This document shows positions 9,331-20,725 of a DNA stretch of 64,000 nucleotides, one piece after another. Origin of the DNA: Entomortierella parvispora (Eukaryota; Mortierellomycota; Mortierellomycetes; Mortierellales; Mortierellaceae); NCBI GenBank assembly GCA_963573315.1, contig OY752147.1, forward strand, positions 1,798,001 to 1,862,000, given 5' to 3'. How positions within the stretch are numbered: position 1 is the stretch's first letter; each line of letters opens with the position of its first letter. The translations under genes and the position numbers were made by a program. The notes beneath the pieces are model-generated. The model did no database searches. It had not been told where the DNA came from and was given only the letters and a program-made list of their open reading frames with translations.

Positions 9331-12300
9331 CTATCCATACGTGGCCATTGCTGTTGGTATAGTGTGGATATTGACAATAGGGAGATTGTTATACGAGAGT
9401 TGGGCAGTTTCGATTTGTTCCTTGGTGATCTTTCTCTGCACAAACCCTCCTACCAATGTCACACGGGCGTCGCCCTTATGGGTTTCCACTTCTCGAATCC
9501 AGTCAAGAAGAATTTGACCCTCTGAGAAACCCACCATCACAGACTGGATGTCAATATCATTATCAAGGATTCCATCGCCCATCGAGTTAGGCTGCGAAGA
9601 CGGCGATGCACCTTTTTGCTCGGTCTGTGGTCCAATGTCCTCTGCAGAGGGAGGGATTGGGGTTGTTGGCTGATCTGGTCCGCCGCCCATCATGAACGCC
9701 TCTTCTTCAGAATTGATAACGACGATGCTACTGGCGCCGGCTGCCTGTGCGTAGTAGGCCTTGAGAATAAAGAGACATATTCCGCGGTCGACTACGAGAA
9801 TGTTGTCCCGGATTCTCATGGATTGAGAGCTGGTATATGGACGACATCCTGATACGTTTTCCGGAATACGGACCAACTTTGTAGTCTCTATTTGACCTTG
9901 ACTATTGTTGCCCGCTGAAGAGGGTGGAGATGAGGTGCCTTCATTCTCATCTCCGGGCGCCGTCTTAAAGGAATAAACTCGTTGCTTGTCTTTTGTGTAA
10001 TCGACAACAAAAGGCGTCCAGTATCCAAAACTGGCTGGCTTGACCGACACATCCCGCTCTACAACAGTCGGAGGATCTGACGCTGCACTGACGCGGTCCA
10101 TGACTTTGTATATCCGTAGATGAGCATCCTGTGATAACTGATACGAGTCCCACAGTGGCCTCATCGATGATCGGTCGACGTACACATTGCTATTGAGGCT
10201 CAAAGGATGGTTGTCAACCTTAACGGCCCTGTAGGCGTTGTGGGCGCCGTCATACTGAAGTAGCATCTGCACACCCACAATTCGGTTTACAAACACCCCC
10301 TTCTTGATAGGGATCACCACCAACTTCTTGCTCATATTCTCTTCCTCCTGCTGCTCTCTCCTTTGTCGGTCCCCAACACTCTCCTTGTTACCAGGCGGTG
10401 GAATGGTGTGACCATGTCCTCCATTTCCAAGGTACGCCTTCTTGGGTGGTCCGGAAAATTCAACAAGCACCCTCTCCACCTCTAGCGACGGCTTTTCGCA
10501 GAATCCCTTAGGGTCCAACTCAAGCACGTCCCGAACATCTGGCCGGGTTCCAACCATCTGACGAGCGAAATCTGCGTCCGATCGATACGGTATACTCTTC
10601 AAAAAAGTATTGGGGACCTTGTAGATCGGGCACTGGGGCCAGCGCTGTTTCCTTGTAGTGATAAAGAGCGACGATGGTAGGAGCTCTTCGACCTTGTCTT
10701 GACCACCAATCTTCTTCAATCCGAGCTGCTGTTCGGATGACATGGTCTGCCATATGTTCTCGTTGCCGGTCTTTTCTTGTTGGCGTCCGTTCTGCAAATA
10801 CTTTGAATTCAAAGCGAGAACATGGCCCTCGGTCGTAAAGACGAAATTCGAGTCCTTTAGTCCCTGATGGAGGACGTTTTCCTCATCAAAGAGCAAGAAA
10901 AGGTACTTGAATGTTTCTGAAAGAGCAAAGCTCTCCATTCTGTCCTCTAGCTTCTTGTCGATCACGCTCTTCAGTGAGGCCCAGCCGCACTTAGTTTTGG
11001 TGTAGGATTGGAGATCTCGGAGGATCATCTCTCCGACTTCAAGGTAGAAAGGGTCCTTGGTGGCCTGTATCAGAAAACAAAACAAAGATTAGTACTGCCG
11101 GTCTTGCGTTCTTGTTAGCTAGAAATGCGAGAGGAACGCCAATATACCCTGTAAAGAAAATAGTTGGATTCTACAAACTCCGGTCGCAATGGGTAGTTGG
11201 AGATATCGACAGTCTGCGTAACAAAGTTGAATCGTTCAGGAATGGCCTGGAACTTGCGCCAGATATTGTAGTAGTATAAATGGTTTTTGATTGCGCTCTC
11301 CAGGTCACCCCCGAGAACCTGTTGGTGATAAAAAATGGGAAAGGATCAGAATTATTCTTCGATGGACATTCAAACTCTAGAATAAAACATACTTGGACTC
11401 CTGGCATGAAAGCGGACAAGCTATCGACCCAGGTTGCTAGTAGAGTCCCATCGTGGAGATGGACATGCTTGTAAAAGTATGCCGAGTCGTGAAGCAAATT
11501 CCTCTTGATAGCATCCTGCGCGCCCTCATACATGTCAAGGTATTCCTCTTCACCAAACAAGACATAAGACTTCAAGAGATACTCGTAGAAAGAATCCGTG
11601 CCTGCACCGATTCCAGTCATTAGCGACATCCACTAGGAAGGGAGCGAAATATCATGGGAGGGTAAGTTTTTTTTTGTTCTGATCAAGCGATTCATATAGA
11701 GCTTGAGTCTTACCTCTCCGCTTGTAATGTTGATGGTATTTCCTACTAGACCTAAATTGGATCTTCTCTTCCACAGCTCAAAAAGCGCTTTCTTGGCTGC
11801 GTTCTGTAAAGAATTGACAGACAATGAATAAGTGCCAGTAAACCGGACCAGATCCGAATCATAAGATTCAAACTCAAAGCACTTTTCGCCAGTTTACCTC
11901 AAACGATGGGTCGCCTGTAAGACGACTCAGTACCCCAAACTCAAGCAGCAGACTTCCTGCTCCGGCTACACAAGTCTCAGACAACTCGTCCCGTAACACG
12001 CCCCTCCGCAAGTTCACTCGTGGCCATGGGATTCCTGTCGGTGTATTGTCAAAGGCTTTGATCAGACGCGTGCCGAGGTCCTTTGCCATCGTCAACAACT
12101 CTCCCGTATAGCCCTTGACTACAGACTCGAAGCTTGGATCACTCGCATACAAATGCCCCGAGAGCAATGCGCCAAGAACTCGAATGTTGACTTCAAAAAC
12201 CTGAACTCGACTGTCAATATTGAAGTCAAAGACATGTCTCCTGACCAACTTGATCGCCTGCTGGAACAACTCTGGTTCCCGCATCGCCGCCAGCGTGTCG

Positions 12301-13181
12301 AGAGCGTCAATCAAAGTCAATGAGAAATCTCCAAGGACGTCGTTCACATTGATGTTGTTGGGGTTGCGGGTGTCGGGACCTCGGCCTGTACATGCCACGG
12401 GGTTCAGTTCGTCCTTTGGGAAAGCATAGTCGAGATATCCCCGATATCCATGCATGAACATATCCTTGGCCTCATGTCGAAGAATCAGCCTTCGTGCTTC
12501 GGTCATCCGTTCCGTAACAATCTTTCCTGGAGCTTTGGAGATATCGATGATAGGCGGTAGGGCTCGAAAATATTGCTTGCTGTTGGTATCAGCTCCTCCA
12601 TGAGATCCTCCTCGCTGGGCGCTTTTCCCACTGCCACCATTGTTGGATCCGGGATTGGAGATCTGGTCCGATTTTGCATTCACTCCGTTCGAAGGATTAG
12701 GGGACGATAGCAAGATTTGGATGAGAGCAAAGATAATAAACATAAGCCAAGATCGCATGGACCCGTTGGCGGCTCCTGCTCCTCCACCTGTTGCCCCAGT
12801 CGAGGCCCCAGCTCCAGTAGATGACACCGATCCGTTTGATGGTACAGGAGACGAATGACTGCCCGGATGACAAATATCTTGGTCTGGCTCGCTATAGGTG
12901 TGTGGACTAGGTGTAGATGACATTGTTGGCAGGCGAGCAATTCGGGGGCTCCTGCAGACAGCCATAGGCTGAGGGCCATCATGGAAACCGAAGGAACTAT
13001 CGGTGGCGGGCGAAAGGGGTATAGGATGGTTGGTGGGTTCATCCTCGGATGAGAAGGAGGATGCAATGAGGGTGGATGAGCACTCGTCGTAGTCAAGGGA
13101 TGGGTCATTGTCTCGGTAGACGCAGGCGTAGGCAGAGACCCCCGACGGGCATCCAGGTTGAGATGACGCCTCGGTGTCCAT
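9331..13181 (-). CDS. EDEM-type GH47 alpha-mannosidase-like protein with PA domain
   Basis: Likely ER quality-control factor that trims or reads mannose on misfolded glycoproteins for ERAD (EDEM/Mnl1 class). Five exons, 13181-11898, 11803-11714, 11632-11393, 11318-11148 and 11064-9331, give 1172 residues. Residues 1-144 are a Ser/Pro/Gly-rich extension, followed by one hydrophobic anchor (about 145-160, [14 protein letters not shown]). This predicts a type II membrane protein rather than a cleaved signal peptide. GH47 motifs follow from about residue 210: [82 protein letters not shown] and FTTEGH. A protease-associated (PA) domain lies near 1003-1060 ([20 protein letters not shown]). That order resembles animal EDEM3. 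It shares a 267-bp divergent promoter with LSM7. Confidence 0.9.
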
Positions 13182-13448
13182 GGTGCCTTCGGTCGGTCGG
13201 TCGGGCGGTTAGTCAGTCGGTGTGGGGAAAGCAGACAAGACGAGCAGGCGGGGACTGAAGGCGTTCGAGAGGGATGTGGGATATAGGATATGGGATATGT
13301 CAAGCTGTGAAGTGAAAAAAGGGAGTGCTACAGTGCACCAAAAGTGGCTTAGCACTCACTTTCTTTCTCCTTCTCAGCTGCATCCATTCCACGCATGCCT
13401 TTCGCTCTCCATCAACCAATCAATCAATCAATCAATCATCCCTGCAGA

Positions 13449-14434
13449 ATGTCAGACAGAGTAAGGAACATCTAGCATCACCCGTCGTTTTGACAGGTGG
13501 ACTCTAGGTCTATCTGCAAGCCTGGTCTTCCTGTGAACTTCTTTCGCGGGACAACGAACAATGGACAATGGACAACTGGCAGTGGAATCATCCATCTGAA
13601 ATCAACACGCGCCGTGGTATAGAGCCCACCGTAATCTGAGGAAGCTGGCCCTCTCCGGTATCTCAATAGTATTGAATCTCATTGCCTCTTAGAAGAGGAC
13701 CGCGGGTCAAAAAGGAAACACCTCGAATAAGGATTTCAGGAGAACAAACCAAGAAATGTGTTGTTATCAGATAATACAAGAATACTCAAAACTCGCTTCC
13801 CCATTGACCTAATAGCCAAGAGGCGGATATAACGGACGTGGAGGTGGAGGACGTGGAGGTAGCAGTGGTGGCGGTCGCGGTGGCGGACGTGGAGGTGGAC
13901 GCGGTGGAGCAAACTCTTCACACACAGAGAGACCCAAGAAGGAATCGATCCTCGATCTTGGGAAGTACATGGACCAGAAGATCAGAGTCAAATACAGCGG
14001 AGGGCGTGAAGGTAGGACATAGCCTGTCTTGTTTCTCTATATCATTGGGATCGTGTAAACCTTCCCGTGGTGCTGCTTGTTACTGACGTCTTTTTCGTGA
14101 TCTTCTTAACTAGTCATTGGGACACTGAAGGGCTACGACCCGTTGCTGAACTTGGTACTCGACGAAACTGAAGAGTGCTTGAGAGGTAATAGAGAAAAGC
14201 TAGGACGAAACTAGCTCTCGAATTATGTCTTGAGACCCTGTTGTACTTATTGATCCAACCTCATAACTCTCACCTTCTCGAAAACTAGATCCCGAGGACG
14301 GCCGCTTGTTGGATCAAACCCGTACGCTTGGTTTGATTGTGTGCAGAGGTCCCTCAGTCATTTTGATTTCACCAATGGATGGCACGCTCGAGATTGCCAA
14401 CCCCTTCATCCAAGAAGAAGAGGCAGTTATTTGA
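13449..14434 (+). CDS. LSM7: U6 snRNA-associated Sm-like protein LSM7 with RGG extension
   Basis: Subunit of the Lsm1-7 (mRNA decapping) and Lsm2-8 (U6 snRNA) rings. Four exons, 13449-13460, 13816-14011, 14114-14185 and 14289-14434, give 141 residues. The first exon is only 12 nt (MSDR) and is followed by a 355-nt intron with donor GTAAGG; the phase matches perfectly. Sm motif 1 is in KESILDLGKYMDQKIRVKYSGGRE with VIGTLKGYDPLLNLVLDET. Sm motif 2 is in LGLIVCRGPSVILISP. An Arg-Gly-rich stretch (about residues 5-33, RGG/GRGG repeats) precedes the Sm fold and makes the protein about 35-40 residues longer than typical LSM7. Such repeats usually bind RNA or are methylated at Arg. An (AATC)n microsatellite lies just before the start codon. 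Confidence 0.9.
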
Positions 14435-14612
14435 GAAGAAAGCTCAATATGATCCGATAATCATTAAAAAACCCCCGAAATTCATTCATCAATACCCCAT
14501 TGAACAAAAAGTCATTCGCTGTGAAAATATCTATGTTTATTGATCGATCACTGGGGATATCGTTCCACGCAAGCAACGCCCATTCTTGCACAATTCTCTT
14601 CTATTCTTCGCC

Positions 14613-15575
14613 TTAAAGATGTTCTTTCTCAATATTCCAAGCACTGCTGGTAGAAAATCCTGCAGGCGCAGCTGTTTGATGCTGTTGCGAAACAGAAATG
14701 ATCAAAGTAAGTCAATGATCCAAAACTAAGACGGTTCTAACCCACATCATGTTGTTTGCCACTTACAGTTTGACCTCGCTGTGTTCCTGTAAGACGGTAA
14801 TCGCGCTCCATCATGACTCTATCCCAACGGTCGATTCCGTATCTTGGGGGCTACAGAGGACACAATTGATACACGAATGTCGATTAATATGCAAGTGATA
14901 GAAGCAAACCATGGATGAAGGTGCCGTCCAAACGCTGACTGGATAACTGAATCATAAGTGGCTCAATTATAACACCAGCTTGAGGGTTCCATGGTTCTGT
15001 CCATTTTTCCAGTAGTCCCAAGGCACCTATGTGCGACTGATCCTTTGTAACGGCTGAATAAGGGCTGTACTTCCGCGAGTCGCTAGTATGTTCATCCTTC
15101 AAATATCCAAACATTTGCGGATCAATTGTATCCTATCCATGGATTCCAGCTGTGCTTTCAGGAGAAGCCGCAGAAAAAGTTGCGCTCCGATTCGAAAGAG
15201 TTCTAGGACCAAAATAAGCACATGAAGATGGGAATTGGCGTACCTGTCCCTCGTTAATGCTGGTTTTCAACTTGTTGAACAAAAGACCTGAGACTCCAAA
15301 GAATCCTGTAATCAATCTAAGGGTTATCCATTGTGGCAACTGCGTTAGTGTCAAGATAGGCAACAAGCACAAGAGGGGAGGAAGGGGGAGGCGAGACGAG
15401 GATAGAGGAGTTCGGAGGCAAAAAGTAATGAATGTGATCCATTTCGCGTTCATCATTCGATCCCGGAACAGTGGGAGGTGGAATGGTTCCAATGTCCTGC
15501 GTCTTCTAAGAGGTGCGATGAGGTGTGAGTGTGCACATACCCCAGTGGGATCAAGGCCTCGAAAGGAACTGGCAT
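14613..15575 (-). CDS. NDUFA1: Complex I subunit NDUFA1 (MWFE/NIMM)
   Basis: Small single-pass accessory subunit of NADH:ubiquinone oxidoreductase in the mitochondrial inner membrane. Four exons, 15575-15541, 15316-15244, 14850-14767 and 14681-14613, give 86 residues. It opens MPVPFEALIPLG and continues through a hydrophobic segment (LITGFFGVSGLLF). It then carries the family signature PPRYGIDRWDRVMMERDYRL followed by TGTQRGQ. For exon 2 the acceptor at CTTAG was chosen over a later CAG because only the former keeps phase and restores the expected membrane helix. Intron 2 is 393 nt. The gene ends convergently with LSM7, 178 bp apart. Confidence 0.9.
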
Positions 15576-17811
15576 TGCAAAATGATGGGGAGGGGAGAGA
15601 GGGGAGGTGGTGATGGTACGAAATGGCAGATGAGAAATGGGTTCCCTGTTTGTCTGTTCGGACATTCGCTTTCGCGGAGAGGCAACAGCACTTTGCCGGC
15701 TCAGAAAAGCTGGATGATACGTCACCGTAATTTTTATCCGTGTGTGCTCAGCAGATATAGGAAATTCCGATTGTGCAGAGTGCGTACGGACCGGCCTTAA
15801 AGTCCAGGCAGTCCAGGCGTTACGATTACGATGTATCAAGGACCATGGAGTCGCAAAAGAGGGACAACAGTGGCCAGAAAAGTATGATATGTGTAGGAAG
15901 ACAGGCTTCCCGACGGTGGAAGCAGCAAAGGGAATCTCCAGGACACTTAATGTGCAGGCCATCTGCCTTGAAAACAGTTTTAGGTATAGTTGCAGGAGTC
16001 AGAAAGGCGGGTTACTTAGTAACAATACGAACATGAATGGAAGAGCGCCCTTGTCGTCACCACACTCCAAGATAGACCATGTCGAGGCAATAGAGTGATC
16101 GAGTGTGCTGTTCTAAGGCGCGCCATTCTTTTCGCACTCAAGTGAATTGAAGACCTCGGCTCGGCTTGATGGTGGGGTTTTCGCCTCATCCCAAAGAAGA
16201 TATGAAGACAGAGACGAGGAATCGCATGCTAAACCATGCATTTTGCGTCTTTTTTTGCCCACAGACCACGAAAACTATCTTCAGTTCGATTCAATTGGCG
16301 ATAAACTATTTCGCGAAATATAATGGATCTGACAGTTGCCCGATTCAAAACTGGTCATAGTTGTCATCGAACAATAGCTAGACTGGCTCTATTCTCGAAT
16401 AGACAATCCGTCTCGTTGTTTATTCATGCAAAACGTCGGGTTGATTTGGTACAGCTATCCAACTGCAGCGCGCTGACGTTGTTTCCAGTAGACTACTCAG
16501 GATTCTCCTCCCCTCTGTCTCTCACTTTTTTTCACGTAAGGGTCTGTTTGTCCACTGCGTTTCTAGCGTTGCATTATTACGGGAAAAACAAGTCAGTCCA
16601 CGTCGTTACACGCTCTCAATTCAATTGGATGCAAGCTGCGTCACACCCGCTCCCCCCAATTTACAAGATCGCCGATCTTGCTTGTAGGTCTGCAGATCAT
16701 GTTTACGGTCTCTCTTTCTTATTGCACGCCGCCTCTCTTGCTCCTGGGAATGATGGATAGAGCACTTTTCTCTCTGCTTGCCTATGCCCTACCGAGATAT
16801 AGAGGCGCTTTAAACTATCCATGGACTCATACAAACAAAAGAACCCGTATGTTAGTATTCTGATGACTATGACTATAGGGGAGAGAGAAGAAGGAGGAAG
16901 GAAAGTTGGGACGTCATTAGACATGACATTGTCCTCTTAGCGGTATTGACGCCCGTTGACGATTTGTTTAGCAAGCGGGCAGGAAGGTTATTGTGTACTC
17001 TAATCTCTTGGATTGTAGCTATTCTTTTTTTTTCACCAGAACACCAGGTGAACAGAGGTCCATTTCTTGGGTTCCAACATCAAGAGCAATTGCCCGTAGC
17101 AGCGGCAATATAAGGTCGGCTCGTCAGACTTACCTGCCCCGCTTGTTGAAACTTATTGATCATGCCAGCGTTTCGCAGTCTCCGCTACACTTAAAAAGTC
17201 ATTGCTGGACCAAGCTCAAAATTCCCTAATTGATATTGACCACATGAGGCTTGAAAATGTACGACGCACGCCTGTCTTCAGCCATGTTCCAGATACGAGG
17301 CCAGATCACACACACACAAAAAGATTGCCCCGAGACTTAAAAACCGGACCCTCCAATGAGAAACCGGGTGTAGGACGCACGGTGTGTTGCCCACAGGGAC
17401 GCTGACGAAAAAGAATAAGGAAGTGACAGAACAAACAAACAGAAGAAAAAAGGTCTCTCTTTGACGGTGCCCCGATTCTTCGATTCAAAAGTCTATGACC
17501 ATTTATCATACCATCATCGTCATCAGCTTTGCACTCGTGCACACTCGTCACTTTTCTGTATAAATACTCCACAAGCCTTTGTACACCTTGGCTTCTTCCT
17601 TCTTCCCGTTCTCCAGTCAGCTTGGATTCTTGAGCATCCTGTTCTTTCTACTTTCTTCTCTTCTTTTTTGCACGCACACACGCTCTCTTTTCGTATCACC
17701 GCCACCATCAACTCCAACGCCGATCAACACAATCAACCTCGCCTTTATCGGCTACATTCCTTTCTGTATCCTCACCCGCATCCCTGCACGTACGTTGTTA
17801 ATAACGTAGAA
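15576..17811. other. Long divergent intergenic region (NDUFA1 / bZIP gene)
   Basis: About 2.2 kb with only short, composition-driven open frames. It holds the NDUFA1 promoter on the left. On the right it holds a long pyrimidine-rich 5' region of the bZIP gene with a TATA element at 17559. I see no gene or RNA. Confidence 0.55.
17559..17565 (+). promoter_or_regulatory. TATA box of the bZIP gene
   Basis: TATAAAT about 250 bp before the proposed start codon at 17812, followed by a pyrimidine-rich 5' leader. The motif is seen directly; use as a promoter is inferred. Confidence 0.45.
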
Positions 17812-19493
17812 ATGTCTTTGGAAGCCGACATCCGTCGTGGTAGGTTAAAAAGAGATAGGGGTCATGAGTCACCCCTTCAGTTCTTGAACAAAGAGAGCAG
17901 ACACAGCACACAGACACGCCCTACTTGGACCTGCCCAGGGGCACCTGCAGCTTGTGCGCTCGACATGTCTATCCAACCTCCTCAGCGCGGCATGTGTTCT
18001 CTTTTTCTTGTTTGTCGAGATGTTCTTACGCGATATTCTCCTGATTTACACCTACTCACCAATCCCCACCTTTTGCCCTGGTTTCTCGTTTCTCCTGCCG
18101 TCTTTCTGTGCATCCTCTATTGCTTCTTACCTGTGTCTCTTCCCCGCTCTTCTTTACATTCCCTCTTCGTACTCCCAAAGATACGAACCTGACACCCTCT
18201 CACTTCTTGCTCGAGTGTGGAGAGTTCACACCATCGATGAACTTCAACTTTGATCAACCCGTCAACCCCTTTGAGGCCAGCTACAAATTTCTCATCGCCG
18301 GCACCCCAAAGGCCGAATCTGACCTTTTCTCAGATTACAAGGCGTGCCCTGACTCAATAATGGAACTCGCCGCCTCTCATCCGCCGCCATCCCAGCAGCA
18401 GAACGTTGCTTCCGAGTCCCATCATCCCTGGTCGGACATGTTATCGGACGAGGCCTGCATGCCTCTGCGCCAGATGTCTCCCTTCTCCACCTATCCCACA
18501 TCCTCTGCCTCGTATTCTTCTTCTTGCACATCCCCTCTTTCCTCCTCCTCCACACGATCGAGCATATCGGATCACTTTCGCTCAAGAGTGCAATCCATGT
18601 CTTTGGACCACATGTCTCCAGTTTCTTGCTCGACATCCTATCCTCATACTCACGAGTACACTCTTGACATATTTGCTGCCTCCACCACAAAGTATCACAG
18701 TGATCTAGAACTTCCTCCCCTTGCCCCAGACTCCCCAACTACAGACTCACTTGCTCCCGGTGATACCCTTCGACCTGGCTTTGACTTAACCAAGTTCAAT
18801 CAGACTGCTTTATTCGATCGAATGGCCCTTGACAAGTACGATCAAGAGATGAGTGACCAGCACGATAGTGGCATGGACGTGGACTCTAGCGAATCTCAGG
18901 ACGAGGAGAACCTGTCCTCCAATGAACGGTTGGAGCCGCCTAGCCCCGCCCCCAAAGACATGGCTATAACCACGCGCTCTACTCGATCCCCAGCTGCCGC
19001 TGCCGCTGCTGCCACAACCAAGAATTTGTCTAAACCCCTGAAGACATCGAAATCCGTACGCGTCAAAAAGTCCACCAGTAAGACCGAAAAGTCATCCAGT
19101 GGGCAAAGATCCATGGCCACATCCGGTCGTGGCTCATCAACATCAAACAAGGTGACGACCAAGGGCCCCAGACTGAATCGTAAACATGGCTCGCCAGATG
19201 ACGAGGAGGACTCACGGGAGATGAAGCGCCAAAAGTTTTTGGAGCGAAACCGTATGGCTGCATCGAAATGTCGCGAGAAGAAGCGTCAGCAGACGCTCAA
19301 GACGATTTCGGACGCGGACGAGATCACGGCGCGGAACCATGTCCTCCACAAGTCCCTGGATGAGCTCCAGGAGGAGGTACGGTCACTCAAGAACCAGATC
19401 CTGTGTCATCGCGACTGTGGGTGTGATGTGATCCAGAAGTTTGTTCAGACGACTATGGGCTCTGGATCGACCAAGTTCCCGTGTCAACGATAA
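17812..19493 (+). CDS. ATF/CREB-type bZIP transcription factor
   Basis: Two exons, 17812-17839 and 18181-19493, give 446 residues. The 341-nt intron has donor GTAGGT and a long pyrimidine tract before CAAAG. Joining makes MSLEADIRR run into DTNLTPSHFLLECGEFTPS and the NPFEASY motif. A one-exon alternative starts at ATG 18237 (418 residues); then the first ATG would head a 126-codon upstream ORF. The middle is Ser/Thr/Pro rich with many SP and TP sites suited to MAP kinases, then an Ala run, then Lys/Ser-rich linkers. The bZIP lies at the C-terminus: KFLERNRMAASKCREKKRQQ followed by a leucine zipper (NHVLHKSLDELQEEVRSLKN) and a HRDCGC tail. This is the Atf1/ATF2 class, a usual target of stress MAP kinases. 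YPD1 follows on the same strand. Confidence 0.85.
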
Positions 19494-20543
19494 CTCCCTC
19501 TTTTGATGGCTTTCTCTTTCCTATTGTTCGCAAGTTTGCTGCACTCAACATTTCAACATCTGGCGTAATCGCCGGCAAAATATCGGGTATCTGCCAGTTC
19601 TCCCTCCCTTGTACATTTCTCAATAGTGTTGTATTAAATATTGTTGTTCGCCTCTGCTTTCTATGGGGCCTGACCATCTGTCTCTTATTGTAAGGGAATG
19701 TGCAAAAGTGGGTTCAAGCCAGATTTCATTTGACGCGATCGAACTGGCGATCGTGCTTTTCAAGGAGACAGAAAGAAAATGAGGCCGAGATCAAGGAGGG
19801 CAAGACACCACCCCACCGACATGGATCTACTAATCTTGTTCACTGGAGTCCGGCAAAGAACGATGAAACCTTAAGAGGACCAAGATCGGGAATTCCTCTC
19901 GACCAAACGTCCGTTGGGGAAAAGAGAATAAAAAAGAAAAGAACGCGCGACGAATTGTATTTTTGCATGACATGGGCGTGAGTATTTTTTTTCTTTTGTT
20001 CTGCTGTTTCCCGCCTGCAACGAGAGACAATGCATACGCCATTGAAACTTGGAGAGGGAAAACTTGGGAGGGAGAACTGGCCACAAATGGATGGAACTTA
20101 CCTTTGAACTGGACGGCGGTGAAACTGGCGCCAGAGACGCCCGGGGCAGAATCGGGTTTTTTTCTTTTGTTTGCTTGTTCCAACATGCAGTGAGGACTCG
20201 TGCTGTTTGTTTGTAGCTGGCGATGGAAGGGGGTCCGAGGGAGAGGGGCGATTATTAATGAGCGAGGGAGATGAAGGACCAGTGGAACGGTTCTTTCCAG
20301 CTCAAGGAAGGGGGAGGGGAGAGGACCAGACGGACAGGGAAGAACACAGGAATCATCCGTCTGCTGGCTCTGTCCACACGGGAAGGACAAGACGGACGGA
20401 TAGACGGACAGCAATAGGCAGGCAGCTTGGCTCTGTGTCCCCCAGGCGACGATGACCACATGCAGAGTTGGACACAGAACAAACCATAAAAAGAGTTGGT
20501 GCCTCTTTTTTTCCTTCCTCTCCTTTTTCTTCTGCAACCAGTA

Positions 20544-20637
<94 letters not shown>

Positions 20638-20725
20638 CTCACTCACTCACCTCCTCTCGGCGACTTTCTCGCTCCCACCACATTCGCATTCGCATTTCAC
20701 CTTTCACTCGACTTTCACATCTACC
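19494..20725. other. Intergenic and 5' region of YPD1
   Basis: Contains the 3' end of the bZIP gene and the YPD1 promoter. Nothing coding is visible. The frames through the CT microsatellite are low-complexity Ser/Leu or Arg/Glu shadows. Confidence 0.55.
20552..20634 (+). repeat. (CT)n microsatellite, about 41 units
   Basis: An uninterrupted CT dinucleotide tract of about 83 bp, ending roughly 90 bp before the YPD1 start codon. It is therefore in the core promoter or 5' UTR. Tracts like this are length-unstable. Confidence 0.95.

Noticed and set aside
14884-15114. 76-codon minus-strand frame inside NDUFA1 intron 2
   Set aside because: It reads like protein in part, but exon 2 and exon 3 join in phase without it and give the expected NDUFA1 length.
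15742-16098. 118-codon plus-strand frame upstream of NDUFA1
   Set aside because: No recognisable motif, overlaps other frames, and lies in the divergent promoter region.
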